Source: Atherinomorus stipes
Lineage: Eukaryota > Chordata > Actinopteri > Atheriniformes > Atherinidae
Reading direction: 5' to 3'
Length of the DNA: 64,000 bases
Assembly (NCBI GenBank): GCA_023101725.1
Contig: JALJCO010001378.1
Span: forward strand, 1 to 64,000
The position numbers were made by a program, and so were the translations under genes. Positions 46,343 through 56,293 of this stretch are shown one piece after another. The number at the start of each line of letters is the position of its first letter. Within the stretch, counting starts at the first letter, position 1. The notes beneath the pieces are model-generated. The model worked only from the letters and a program-made list of their open reading frames with translations, did not search any database and was not told where the DNA came from.

Positions 46343-46522
46343 AACGAGAGAGGCTGCTAGCTGCTAAGCTAGCCTCTTTAGCACCACCTTAAAGCAGCTG
46401 GTTACCTGCTGTGGAGTCTTTATGATCAGCTGTTATGACGCGAACTAGAGAGGCTGCGAGCGAGCTGCTAAGCTAGCATGTTTAGCACCACCTAAAGGCA
46501 GCTGATTACCTGCCACAGAGTA
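46343..46522. repeat. tandem duplication, unit about 95 bp
   Basis: GAGAGGCTGCTAGCTGCTAA ... TTTAGCACCACC ... GCTGGTTACCTGC is followed by a second copy, GAGAGGCTGCGAGCGAGCTG ... TTTAGCACCACC ... GCTGATTACCTGC. Confidence 0.75.
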
Positions 46523-46709
46523 GACCAGCTTTGTCAGAAAGGACGCCGGCGACAAGGAGGAGGAGGAGGGGAGAGATTGCCATGCTGAGTTGCCTCGACA
46601 GAAATTCAGCAGTTTTCAGTGCTCTAACAGGAGGGACAGCTTTACCAGGGAGCAGTGGATTATATTTATCAGTGAGGATGTGCAGTCGGTAAGTGTTGCT
46701 GCTGTGTAA

Positions 46710-47177
46710 AGCCCCGTTTCCACCAGCGGGTCTGGGTCGGGTCGGGCCGGATTGGTCCACGTTTTTTTGCGTCTCCACAGATAAAAACCTGGACGGGTAC
46801 CCTTATATCAGACCCGACCCGGCCTACTTTTTTGGCACCCTTCGGTAGGGGTACTGATCTAACCGATCCGGACCAAAGAGGTGGAGCAAACACAAAGCAA
46901 TACATTTATTTGTTGAAAAATCTCACTTCCCGCGTGACCAAGCGTAAAAACAAAGCCGGGGTGACTTCTTTTTGTTTCTGTCATGTGTGGCGCCGGTGTT
47001 TTGGTTAAACGGCGTTGCACAGTGATGATGTCACGCGATCACGTAGCAGCGCTGTCCAGCGCCTCCAGAGTAAGGGTACAGGTTGCTGTGGGGACGCAGC
47101 GTGAAATCAACACATCCGTACCAAAACCCACCCGATCCGGCCTGACCCGACCCAGACCCGCGGGTGGAAACGGGGCT
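46710..47177. mobile_element. PIF/Harbinger-like MITE
   Basis: Ends AGCCCCGTTTCCACC and GGTGGAAACGGGGCT are exact inverted repeats, extended inward by GCGGGTCTGGGTCGGGTCGG and its mirror. TAA flanks both sides (46707-46709 and 47178-47180), the 3-bp duplication typical of PIF/Harbinger. 468 bp, no protein. Confidence 0.75.
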
Positions 47178-48736
47178 TAACTTATTATCTTTTGTGTAAG
47201 AGACCAGTAAACGGTGGTTGACAAGCGGACAAGCTGCTAATGTAGCTACAGAAGCTAACACTGTTTGGTTAACTTCACGTCAGACGTCCGCTCCTTATAT
47301 TCATCAGAGTCCAGCCCTTTTACTCCGCGGATCCTCTCCATCAATCGTACCGTTACGTTTTTATCACGTTTTTCTCTGTTGGGACATCATTTCCTTCACC
47401 TGCTGTCCTGATAAAACTTTGTTTTGGCTTTGACATTTGCCTCGTGAACGTGCTTACAGACAGGTCTAACTCTCGTGCGTATTCTCGCGACAAACAATAG
47501 TTGGGGATTGAAAGAGGTTAAAATGAGCTCATTAAATTTTCCTCCCACCCAACTAGAATTAAAAATTCATTTGAAGATAATTTAAGAAGGATTGTGTATG
47601 TAAAACAGCAGGTTATGACACCTTTAAAAGTTTTTACGGCCACAGTGGCAGCTGGAGGAGGAGGAGGAGAAACGGACATGGTCTCGGACTTACTAAAAGC
47701 ATGGATTTTATTTATAAATAATCAGTGTCTCCGGTGAATTTGATATATTTAATTTTAATGCTTGATATTTTTGTTAGACAATTGGATGAATATTGATTCT
47801 GAAATGCTCCTGGTGATGGACGTGACAGGGTTGCGGTTAGTGCAGAGGTTTAGTGTTGACTTAACTAGGCCTCTTGGTTTATTTATCACTGTATTCACCC
47901 TCAAATGCAAATCTCTCATTTTGTTAGACTATATCATGGTTTGTGACATTGCATATTTGTATAGCATTGACTGTTTCTTATATTGTGACATGAAAGTGGT
48001 GATATAAAGAAATAGATTAAGTTGGGGAAGTGCCCAAGGCCAAGGTACCAGACGCACAGCCTGCCACTGATATTAAGTCACAGTACCTGGGTTTCCTTGT
48101 TTGGTCTCTAGACAGTGAAAGCTACAGCATGCACACCTTCCATAAAGACAATTTTTAAAGCAGATGTTTTCAATGTGCAAGGAATGAATGATCCACCACA
48201 ACTGCTCTAAGCACAACACTTATTTTTGTTTGTTTGTTTTGTTTTTCCAGATGGCTCCAACAAATTATCTTTGGTTTCAAGGACACTTTGACCCTCTTTT
48301 GCTTTTTAAAGATACAGCAAGCTTGAATAAGCACATGCAGCTTGTATTTCCTGACCAGCAACATTTGTTTGGATTTGTTTGCTTCACTTCACCAATGACT
48401 GTTTTATGAACAAAACCAATCAGACTACACAGGGAGACTGGAGCTAAAAGTAGATACTGTTCCATCACCAAAAAGGCATGACTCTGAACCTTTTAAATGA
48501 ACATTTTAAATGTCTCTGAAGTGTTGGCATTAGACGTATGAGCAGAGTTTAAGTAGGCTATGTGAAAACAAGCATGGAGACATTACCTTTTCTAGCTCTT
48601 GACAGCTGGCATTTCACCATATTTCACACGGTATAGATTATGTTGTAATATTGCACAGCTACAGGTAATGAGCATATTTACCATAGAGACAGCCTGCTGT
48701 AATCTTTGTTGTGGTGGTTAGTCATGCTGTTAACCT

Positions 48737-49444
48737 CAATTTTCCATTTTCTTGCTGCTTATCTGTGGTCCCTGGGCCCTCCTCCCAGTGGAACTTACCC
48801 AGAACACCTCACCAGGGAGATATCCAGACCATATGTTCTAGCCGCCTCATCTGACTCTTCTTCATACGGAGGGGAAGTAGCTCTACTCTGAGCACTTTCC
48901 AGATGACCAAGCTTCTCACTCATTGACTTTTTCTTCTAGTAAGACATGTCTTACTGAAAGAAAATGTCAATGAGATTATCACACTGAAGACAAGATGAAC
49001 ATTTTGAATATCTAAGCTTCTTACTGACAACCATGTGAAGCGTATTTGCTATTTTTACCCACAGCTTGTAACCATAGGTGAGGGTAGGGATGTAGATGTG
49101 CTGACAAATCGAGAGCTTCACTTTGGCTCGGCTCCTTCACCACGACAGACCAATATAGAGTCAGCATTACTGAAGATGTCACACCAATCCACCTGTCAAT
49201 CTTCTGTTCCACACGTTCCCCTTATTTGCAACAACACCCCGATATACTTGAACTCCTTCACTTTGAACGGGACCTCATTTCTGACCAGGAGAGGACACTC
49301 CACCCTTTTCTGACTGAAGACTGGATTTGGAGGAGCTGATTATCATCATTACTGCTTCACACTTAGTTGTGACTCATTCATAAAAGTTATGAACAGAGTC
49401 AGGTACAAAGGGCAGCCTTGTGGAGTCAAATCCTCACTGGAAAT
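48737..49444 (-). pseudogene. Rex3-type LINE, 3' block
   Basis: Plus-strand landmarks of the family include ACCTCACCAGGGAGATATCC, CCATAGGTGAGGGTAGGGAT, AATCGAGAGCTTCACTTTGG and ACAAAGGGCAGCCTTGTGGA. The last corresponds to the published Rex3 forward primer region, from memory. Rex3 is an RTE-clade non-LTR retrotransposon of teleosts; it is read on the minus strand here. Several internal segments are missing, and 48920-49055 is replaced by unrelated sequence with a hairpin (CTCATTGAC...GTCAATGAG). The block is cut at 49444 by a hAT insertion and resumes at 50892. Confidence 0.75.
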
Positions 49445-50891
49445 TAGAGCCCGACCGATATGGGATTTTTGAGGCCGATTCCGATACCGATATTGGAGGC
49501 TTTAAAAAAAACAATATCCAATATATTGGCCGATATCCGATATCGGACGATATTCGATGTCAGCCGATATATATCAGCCAGGATATTAAAAAATGAACAT
49601 GGACACACAGGACATACAAATTGTCTAACTGTAGTCCAACTTAAATTCTTATAATAACCAAAATATGATTCAACACTAAGAATCAGAACACTCCAGAATC
49701 TGTGATGATATTTTAGGTGTTGACACAAATTTGTTGTGTTTTCTGCCTTACTGTTGCTGCAGCCCAGGTTAACGTTCACACCGCAGATGTTGCATCCAAC
49801 ACCTGTTAAATCTTTGTGAAGTGGCTCCACACCTTACTCTTTTCCTCTTCCTGGGAATGAATATATATACATTAAGTGTATTTTAGATTTCAATTAGATT
49901 TCAGTACTATAGATGACCATTTCAAAATGACAAGTTGCTGCAAACAGCTTACAGTGATAACACAGACTAATGGAAGGTGTTTTATAAATGATATATTTTT
50001 AAAGACTCATTCACTAAAACACCTTAGAAATATAAATTTGCCATCTTTAAGCTTAAAAAAGTTCCATCTTCCGCTTAACACAAGGGACCAAACTAGATTT
50101 AAGAGCAATGTTGCAGCTTTTAAAACATCTAAACAGAATTACAAATAAATACATTAATTGGAGCCTTTTAATTAGTTTAATGAAAACTTAAACTTCTGAA
50201 TTTATGAGTCCCAGTAAAACCTGCATGGCATGAAGTGTAGAAGGACACAATATAATACTTTTATATTAGATAACAGTGGAGATGGAAGTTAACAGTTGCA
50301 TTTATCTCGTTTGTGTCATAAAGAGGCAACTTACACAACGTTTACTGCTGTATAACAGTAACATTAGCTAATAATAGAGATGGATTTAGCAGCTGCATCT
50401 TTGTTTATTTCACAAAGGGGCAGCTAGCTCAGTTAAAATGCTAATGTGCTCGCTGAAACTAGCGCATTTAAAACTGATCTCCGTAATGTGCTCTAACAGC
50501 GTGTTTCCACGAGGACGTTTGTTGTCACGGAGCACCAAAGTATAGTTTTATGTAGTTTTAGAAAGTCTCAGCTTACCAGGGGTTAACTAAACGTCTGCAC
50601 CGGTCTGCTCTCCTCTGCCTGCATAGCGCGTGTGTGTGGGAGGGGGAGCAGGGAGGGGTGCAGAGAAAGCACTGCTCTCTGTAAGGGGAGGGGGAGGAGG
50701 CAAGGAGCAGCACGAGCAGCTCTCAGGAAGGGAGGGGGGGAGAGCAGAAGCGCGCAGCAGAAGTTTCTTTTTGCCATTTGAAGCAAAGCTAGAATTTTCA
50801 TATCGGCCACATTTTGGCCGATGCCGATTAATGAGCCAGACGCCAAAATCGGCCCGATATATCGGCCGGCCGATATATCGGTCGGGCTCTA
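49445..50891. mobile_element. hAT element inserted in Rex3
   Basis: Ends TAGAGCCCGACCGATAT and ATATCGGTCGGGCTCTA are 17-bp perfect inverted repeats. CTGGAAAT is duplicated exactly (49437-49444 and 50892-50899). Subterminal CCGATA repeats are abundant. A BED-type zinc-finger fragment (49700-49830, minus) is the remaining transposase piece. A purine-rich GC tract occurs at 50625-50760. Removing the element restores a continuous Rex3 reading. Confidence 0.85.
49700..49830 (-). pseudogene. BED zinc-finger fragment of hAT transposase
   Basis: The minus strand reads CNICGVNVNLGCSNSKAENT then TNLCQHLKYHH. C-x2-C followed by N-T-(T/S)-N-L-xx-HL-xx-HH is the BED-finger signature found at the N-terminus of many hAT transposases. 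The conserved W of NLWxHL is C here. About 40 codons remain, then the frame diverges. It belongs to the element at 49445-50891. Confidence 0.7.
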
Positions 50892-51570
50892 CTGGAAATG
50901 AATCTGACTTGCTGCTGGCAAAGCAGGCCAAGCTCTGGCACCGGTCATACATGGATCAGACAGCCTGTACAAGGGTTTGGTACTCCATACTCCCCAAGCA
51001 CCCCCACAAGAGTCCCCAAGGGGCACGGTCGAATGCCTTCTCCAATTCCACAAAGCACATGTAGACTGGCTGGGTGAACTCCCAAGTCCCTTCCAAGACC
51101 CTCAAGAGGGTGTAGAGTTGGTACTATATTCTACTAAAACCACACTGCTTCTTCTCAATCCGAGGTTTGACTATCTGAGGGATCCTCCTCTCCAGGACTC
51201 CTAAAAAGACTGAGGAGTGTAATCCCCTTGTAGTTGGAGCACACCCTCCTCTTGAAGAGGGAGACCACCATCCCAGTCTGCCAGTCCAGAGACACTGTCC
51301 CTGATGTCCACTTGATGTTGCAGAGGTATTGTATGTCAACTAGGACAGACTCACAGCATCCCAAGCCTTAAGGAACTTCAGGTGGATCTCATGCACTTCT
51401 GAGACACTGTCACCAAGGAGCTTTTGACTTCCTCAGTAACCTCATCATGAGATAGGAGAGCTCACCCATGGCCCCTGAACTCAGAAGACATGTTGATGAA
51501 ATTGAGGAGGTCTTCAAATTATTCTGTTGACCGACCCACAACATCCCAAGTCGAAGTCAGCAGCCTCAGA
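50892..51570 (-). pseudogene. Rex3-type LINE, 5'-ward block
   Basis: Continues the family after the hAT insertion: plus-strand GACTTGCTGCTGGCAAAGCA, CGGTCGAATGCCTTCTCCAA, CACATGTAGACTGGCTGGG, AAACCACACTGCTTCTTCTC, GGGAGACCACCATCCCAGTC and GACCGACCCACAACATCCCA. These are reverse-strand landmarks of the reverse transcriptase region. Single-base indels break the frame, so it is not functional. The similarity stops near 51570 after AAGTCAGCAGCCTC, suggesting 5' truncation as is usual for LINE insertions. Confidence 0.75.
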
Positions 51571-52003
51571 GAAATTGACTATTCAGAAGAAACTTTAATG
51601 AAATCCTCTTGTTTTCAGGGAATTATACCAATTCCTAAAAATAAAGTTCTTCCTATATAAGGGTGCCCAAAATTAAGAATTAAATGAATCAAAAAGAATA
51701 TGTCAGATTGAGGTCCACTTGAGAATAGCATACTGACTGACAATAAGGTCCTTGAGATATAAAATCTGGGTCTGGATAGCTTCTTTTGCTTGCATCATTG
51801 CTTCCTTTTTTCCCTGTTCCCTCTGAAATGCAATAGCCTAAGACTGCACTTTAATTATTTATCAGATTATTCTGTCTGCTTAACCTGAGAGAAAGCAAAG
51901 TGTCCTGAAGTGCATATATAAAGCACTTTTTTACCTACATACAGCAAAGTTTGGGAAAATTGCTCTAAGTGAGATGTAATTAAAACATAAATTACAGAAA
52001 AGA

Positions 52004-52256
52004 TTGGGGGAGTGGGTAGCGTAGTGGTTAATGTTGCTGGCTGGGGCGCGGCAGACCCGAGCTTGAGTCCCCGACATGACACTCAGGTGAACCACTGTGG
52101 ACCCTTGTGCAAGGTCCTTAACCCCCACCAACTGCTCCCCAGGCTGCTTTAATAAGCAGCCCACTGCTTTCAGGTTCAACTTGAGGTGGGTTAAATGCAG
52201 AGAACGAATTTCCTAATTGGCTTAATAAAGTATATGTCTTTAAAAAAAAAAAAAAA
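52004..52256 (+). repeat. tRNA-derived SINE with A-rich tail
   Basis: The head GTGGGTAGCGTAGTGGTTA carries an A-box-like TAGCGTAGTGG (52017-52027), and GAGCTTGAGTCC (52059-52070) is B-box-like at tRNA spacing. The body includes CCCTTGTGCAAGGTCCTTAA and CCCACCAACTGCTCCCC. The 3' end is AATTTCCTAATTGGCTTAAT then AAAGTATATG, followed by A15 (52242-52256). It lies antisense to ncan. A 3' fragment of the family is at 13405-13520. Confidence 0.75.
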
Positions 52257-54060
52257 GTTTATTAATTTTACTGGAAGAAGGAACACAGTCTAAACACCAT
52301 ATGCCAAGTAAGTGTGGAAATAGTTGAGAACAGGCCATTTTTACCTTATTTTTTACCTTGTTAGATCTAGATGCATTATAAGGCTTTTAAAAGACTTACA
52401 GTAGTCTGACACCTTCTCAAGTCCAAAAAAAAAGTAAAAAAATATTTCAGGCATCAGCTCAAACTTTGCAAAGAGTGGGGGTCTTGCATGATTCTGAAGA
52501 CTACAAACAAATTCTTCTGGAGATATTTTTTCTCTTGTCTTGCTCCAGGAAGAAATTTACAAGAAGATAAACTGGTGTAAAAGAGATCAGAAAAAGGAGC
52601 AGGCACAGCTGCCACTGTGAGTGTGTGTTGTTCTGAAATAACAGCCAAAATGGAAAGGAGAAGACAGTACAGAACACAAGATCTGTTTTTTTTCTTTTTC
52701 AGTCTAGCTCCTGCTAAAACTCCATCCTCTCCTCTTCCACAGTTTAAAGAGCTTATCAATGCTTTTGCTTTATCCCTGAATTCTCTCATCTTGTTTGGGG
52801 TCTGAAGAAGATGGTTGGATGTTAACAGCATCCATATGACTGAAGTTTATTATTTGCATGTCAAAAGAGTACAAATGTATAATATTAAACAAGTTGATTT
52901 CATCTGCATGCCAAGATGGGAAAAAGAGACATTAGATGAGGCAGACTGAGTCTCACAACTTTACACCAATCTCTGAGATGATGGAAGAACACCATCACTT
53001 TGGTAAAACTACTATGATCTTGTTTTACTGTAATATGGAAAAAATGTCTCTGATAATGAAACAGCTTGAATAATAGTTCACTATGGTCCGCATTAATTTA
53101 GGTCTGGAGTGCCACTCTTAATGGCACATTTAGAAAAAAAAAAAAAAAGAAGCAGTCTCTAATGTATTCAAAGCTCCGGAGTATGGTTTTACAATTCAGC
53201 CACCAGCATCTTTTTGTGTCCCAGTATTTTTCCACACTACCCTGTTAATTTCCACTAAGTTATTAATACGTCTGTCTTCTTGCCATTGGTCATAAGCCTG
53301 ACCTGTATGCAAATCGGTGGCGAAAATAAGCTCGAAAAGGCTCTCAGAGGAGTATGTAGTGGCCTAACTGTGGCACAGAGACATGAAGTCAACATAATGG
53401 CAAATATACTTTGGGAATTTACCCAACACACAAGTTTGCTCCCTTCTCTCTGTTGATTTTTAAGTTCCCCAGACGTAAAGCAGAAAGTATGATTTACCTC
53501 TCTGAAACATAACATTTAGGAGAGGAAATGGAGGCGAGTTATGAACAGCAAGTGGAAAATTTCCTGAAGTGGGTGCTGGTGAATAATCTGAAAGATGTAA
53601 TAAGCGGGACTCCGAAGATGTGGACTGGGTGAAAAAGTGTGGAAAATAAGGGTAATGTAAAGTCTGCTGTCGGTGCTTTAACAGAAATGGGCTGTAACAC
53701 TTGAGAGCTACTTAACATAGAAAAAAAACTGCTTCGAGAATATTTCATCATCCTTCTATTTCATGATTCCACTTTAAAGACTGTTTCAGGCCTAAGAAGT
53801 GACAGCAGAGCAAGGTTGTTTCTCTTTTGCCCTTTTCATCGTTCTCTGTCTGTCTCCTTGAGTCTGATTCCTCCATATCTCATATTTTAAATCTGATATC
53901 CTTCTCTCGTTGCAGCCCGTTTCTTTTTTTAATGTGCTTCTTTAACATCCTGCTGTGCACTTCCTCCTAACCTCTGTCAGTCATCTTAATCACCTGTAAA
54001 AGTTAGCAGATATCATAACACTCTCTCCTTTCCCTTCTTTACACTTTTTTTCTTCCTCAC

Positions 54061-54205
54061 CTGTTCCCTTCTTGCAGACGTAGGGCAGATTGTAGTTGCA
54101 GGGTACATCATTCCACTTGCCATTCTCATGAGCAATCATTACCACGCAGTCCTCTCCTCCGGCGAAAAAGTTGTCTGGCTGGTTTTCCCGCCAGTTCTCA
54201 TATTG
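54061..54205 (-). CDS. ncan: neurocan C-type lectin domain, exon 3 of 3
   Basis: A 145-bp exon with acceptor ...catgtgcag and donor gtgagg. The translation runs [20 protein letters not shown] then [20 protein letters not shown] and PYVCKKGT. It holds the QPD calcium/ligand-loop motif, the WND motif and the last two disulphide cysteines of the C-type lectin fold. In lecticans this domain binds tenascin-R and related partners in perineuronal matrix. The final single base G pairs with TG of the sushi exon to make the V of V-L-C-G. The upstream reading through intron (VHVQ) is not coding. The long 15-kb intron follows. Confidence 0.92.
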
Positions 54206-54389
54206 CTGCACATGTACATAAATTGACACAGAGGTTATGAAGAAGCACAATCATGGGAAACAAACTATGCTCTGTGGTTGCAGCTGGACCAAAATGCTGA
54301 TGCTGGATGGGTCTAGCTCCAAACATGCTCAGATTAATACCTGTAAAAAAAAAAAAACCCAAATCAAACAGACATCATCAGCTCCTCAC

Positions 54390-54472
54390 CAGATCCATCT
54401 TGTCTGTCCACTGAAAGTCATCCTCCACTGTGCGATCGTTCAGTCCGATCCACGTGTTGTCATGGCTCAGGC
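54390..54472 (-). CDS. ncan: neurocan C-type lectin domain, exon 2 of 3
   Basis: An 83-bp exon, too short to stand out as an open frame. Acceptor ...ttactcag lies just above 54472 and donor gtgagg just below 54390. It reads (G)LSHDNTWIGLNDRTVEDDF then QWTDKMDL. This carries the WIGLND core motif of C-type lectins, in the form found in lecticans, and the QWTD strand leading to the calcium/ligand loops. It enters in phase 1 and leaves in phase 0, and it joins in frame to QYENWREN of the next exon. Exon size and phase match the conserved three-exon lectican lectin module. Only 184 bp separate it from exon 3. Confidence 0.9.
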
Positions 54473-55107
54473 CTGAGTAAGATGTAACACAGAGGAAATA
54501 AAGAATGACAGTTATTTTATTTTTTTTAGCTGTGATATGACACAAATGCCCAGACTTTAGATTAACAGTACATTGAATTGTTCAGTTGTCTGCATGTCCC
54601 TCTAACACACGAGGAAGGTTTTGTGTTATTTTAGACGGTGAAAATGTTCATTTTGAACCCTTTATGGGGTAGCTTTTACTTTAGTTTATCTATCAGGACA
54701 CCATTTAAGAGCAGTCTGACTGTCACCTACTACTGATAAATACTGTAAAAGAATAATACGATTACTCTCTCAGTCAAAAGTTGGGCCACACTTTCCTGTT
54801 GGATTAAATGGGAACGTGTGACTGAGAGTGTAGTTTGTATAGAAGTCAAACTGATGGTAAACTGCCAAAAGAAAGCTGTCAGCAGCCCATCCTTGCTTTG
54901 TAAATGTCTGTGTAGAAAGTCAATGTGTAAGCAAAGGAAGAATAAGACCAGCTTGGGGGTAGTCAAAAACCAGTTATCCATTTATTAGGACATTCAGCAC
55001 ATCCAACACTGCAACTTCCAAAACATGATAATAAGAAAAAAGTAATTGTGGTTGGCACAATACACTGAGGCACCAGCATCTCAGTTTAAATAGGCCTATC
55101 ACAGCAG

Positions 55108-55649
55108 ATCCCACAGGAAAAATGTGCTGCTCATTTGTGGCTCAATCTCTTCTCTGAGATCAGTTTGAGCTTCTCATGATGGCATCGTTCTGTGATCATT
55201 TGTTTCTGAATTACTTCTCCTAAGGGTTTCTTAGGAGCAAAAGGTTAGCTAAAAAAGAGAAAGACATCACTGAGACAAAGGACGTTGAGTTGAGATAACT
55301 ATTTGAGCCATGCTTGAGAAGTGGGATAAACAGAGGAGATCTCAAAATTGTCTGCCCCTGATCTCAACTGTGTAATAGCTGAGACATAGTTGAGATCAGG
55401 GGCAGACAATAATGAGATCCTATCTGTTTATTCCACTTCTCAAGTATGGCTCAAATAATTATTTCAACTCAACCTCCTTTGTCTCAGTGATCTTTTCTCT
55501 TTTTTAGCTCACCTCTCGCTCGCATGGAGCCTTTAGGAGAAGTAATTGAGAAACAAATAATCACAGAATGATACCATTATTAGAAGCTCAAACTAATCTT
55601 AAGAGATGAGATTGAGCCACAAATGAGCAGTGCATTTTTCCTATGGGAT
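55108..55649. mobile_element. 540-bp long-arm palindrome (foldback element)
   Basis: The left arm (55108-55369) and right arm (55388-55649) are reverse complements over about 260 bp with modest divergence. Examples: GGAAAAATGTGCTGCTCATT against AATGAGCAGTGCATTTTTCC, and TGTCTGCCCCTGATCTCAAC against GTTGAGATCAGGGGCAGACA at the centre. The loop is only about 18 bases. No coding region. Likely a palindromic DNA-transposon derivative; target duplication not clear. Confidence 0.85.
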
Positions 55650-55654
55650 GTCTG

Positions 55655-56265
55655 AAAATACTAATTTATTTATTTTCTGTATCGCTTGTCCAATTCAGGG
55701 TCACAGGGGTTGCTAGAGCCTACCCCAGCTATCACAGGCGAGAGGCAGGGTACACCCTGGACAGGTCGCCAGTCTGTCGCAGGGACAGTACAGAGAGACA
55801 GACAACCACGCATGCTCACATTCACAACTAGGGACAATTTAGAACAGGGTTACTCAATTTGGTCCTATAAGAGGACCAAATTGAGCAAGCAAGTTTTCCA
55901 GCAAGTTTTCCATGTCTCCGTGCTCTAACAGAAGTTAATAAGTCATTGTGCAGAACTTGATTGGATAATGGATCTATTTATTTGAGTCAGGGAGAGATGA
56001 AAAACTTGCAGGATCACGGTCTCTGTAGGACAGAATTGAGTAACCCTGATTTGGAATAACCAATTAACCTAACATGCATGTCTTCGGATGGGGAGAGGAA
56101 GCCGGAGTACCTGGAGAGAACCCACACATACACGGGGAGAACATGCAAAACTCCACACAGATAAGCCATAGTTGGAACTGTTCAAACCCCTCCCTAACGG
56201 GGCTCAAACTAGCAACCTTGTTACTGTGAGGCTGCAATGCTAATCACCACACCACCATGCAGTCA
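55655..56265 (-). repeat. SINE/LINE-tail-like dispersed repeat, split by a MITE
   Basis: Plus-strand pieces are TGCTAGAGCCTACCCCAGCT, GGCAGGGTACACCCTGGACA, TCGCCAGTCTGTCGCAGGG, AATTAACCTAACATGCATGT, GGGGAGAACATGCAAAACTC and TGAGGCTGCAATGCTAATCA. It is a very common teleost dispersed repeat. The right end, read on the minus strand (GTGATTAGCATTGCAGCCTC...), resembles a tRNA-like head. A small hAT MITE interrupts it at 55845-56048. Confidence 0.65.
55845..56048. mobile_element. small hAT MITE
   Basis: Ends CAGGGTTACTCAATT and AATTGAGTAACCCTG are exact 15-bp inverted repeats. Flanks ATTTAGAA (55837-55844) and ATTTGGAA (56049-56056) agree at 7 of 8 bases. Removing it restores the host repeat. 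Confidence 0.8.
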
Positions 56266-56272
56266 TTTCTGG

Positions 56273-56293
56273 AAAAAAAAAAAAAAAAAAAAA
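56273..56293. repeat. A21 homopolymer
   Basis: Run of 21 A directly after the dispersed repeat ending at 56265. Confidence 0.9.

Larger units (their letters stand above)
46139..47627. mobile_element. TTAA-flanked element in ncan intron
   Basis: Left TTAAAGGTGCCATCACC (46139-46155) and, from the right, TTAAAGGTGTCATAACC (TTAA at 47624-47627) form inverted ends. The body holds a 95-bp tandem duplication (46343-46522) and a PIF/Harbinger-like insert (46710-47177). No transposase is readable. Confidence 0.65.
39035..54060 (-). other. ncan: ncan large intron (lectin to sushi)
   Basis: This 15-kb intron between the last lectin exon and the sushi exon contains no recognisable host exon. It hosts a MITE copy (41105-41290), a 12-base C run (42090-42101), a TTAA element with a Harbinger-like insert (46139-47627), a Rex3 copy split by a hAT element (48737-51570) and a SINE (52004-52256). 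The stretches 39100-41100, 41700-46100, 47640-48730 and 52260-54050 look unique and noncoding. Around 42995-43100 there is a GTCATCACCCAGAAATGG fragment related to the left end of the 46139 element. Confidence 0.75.
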
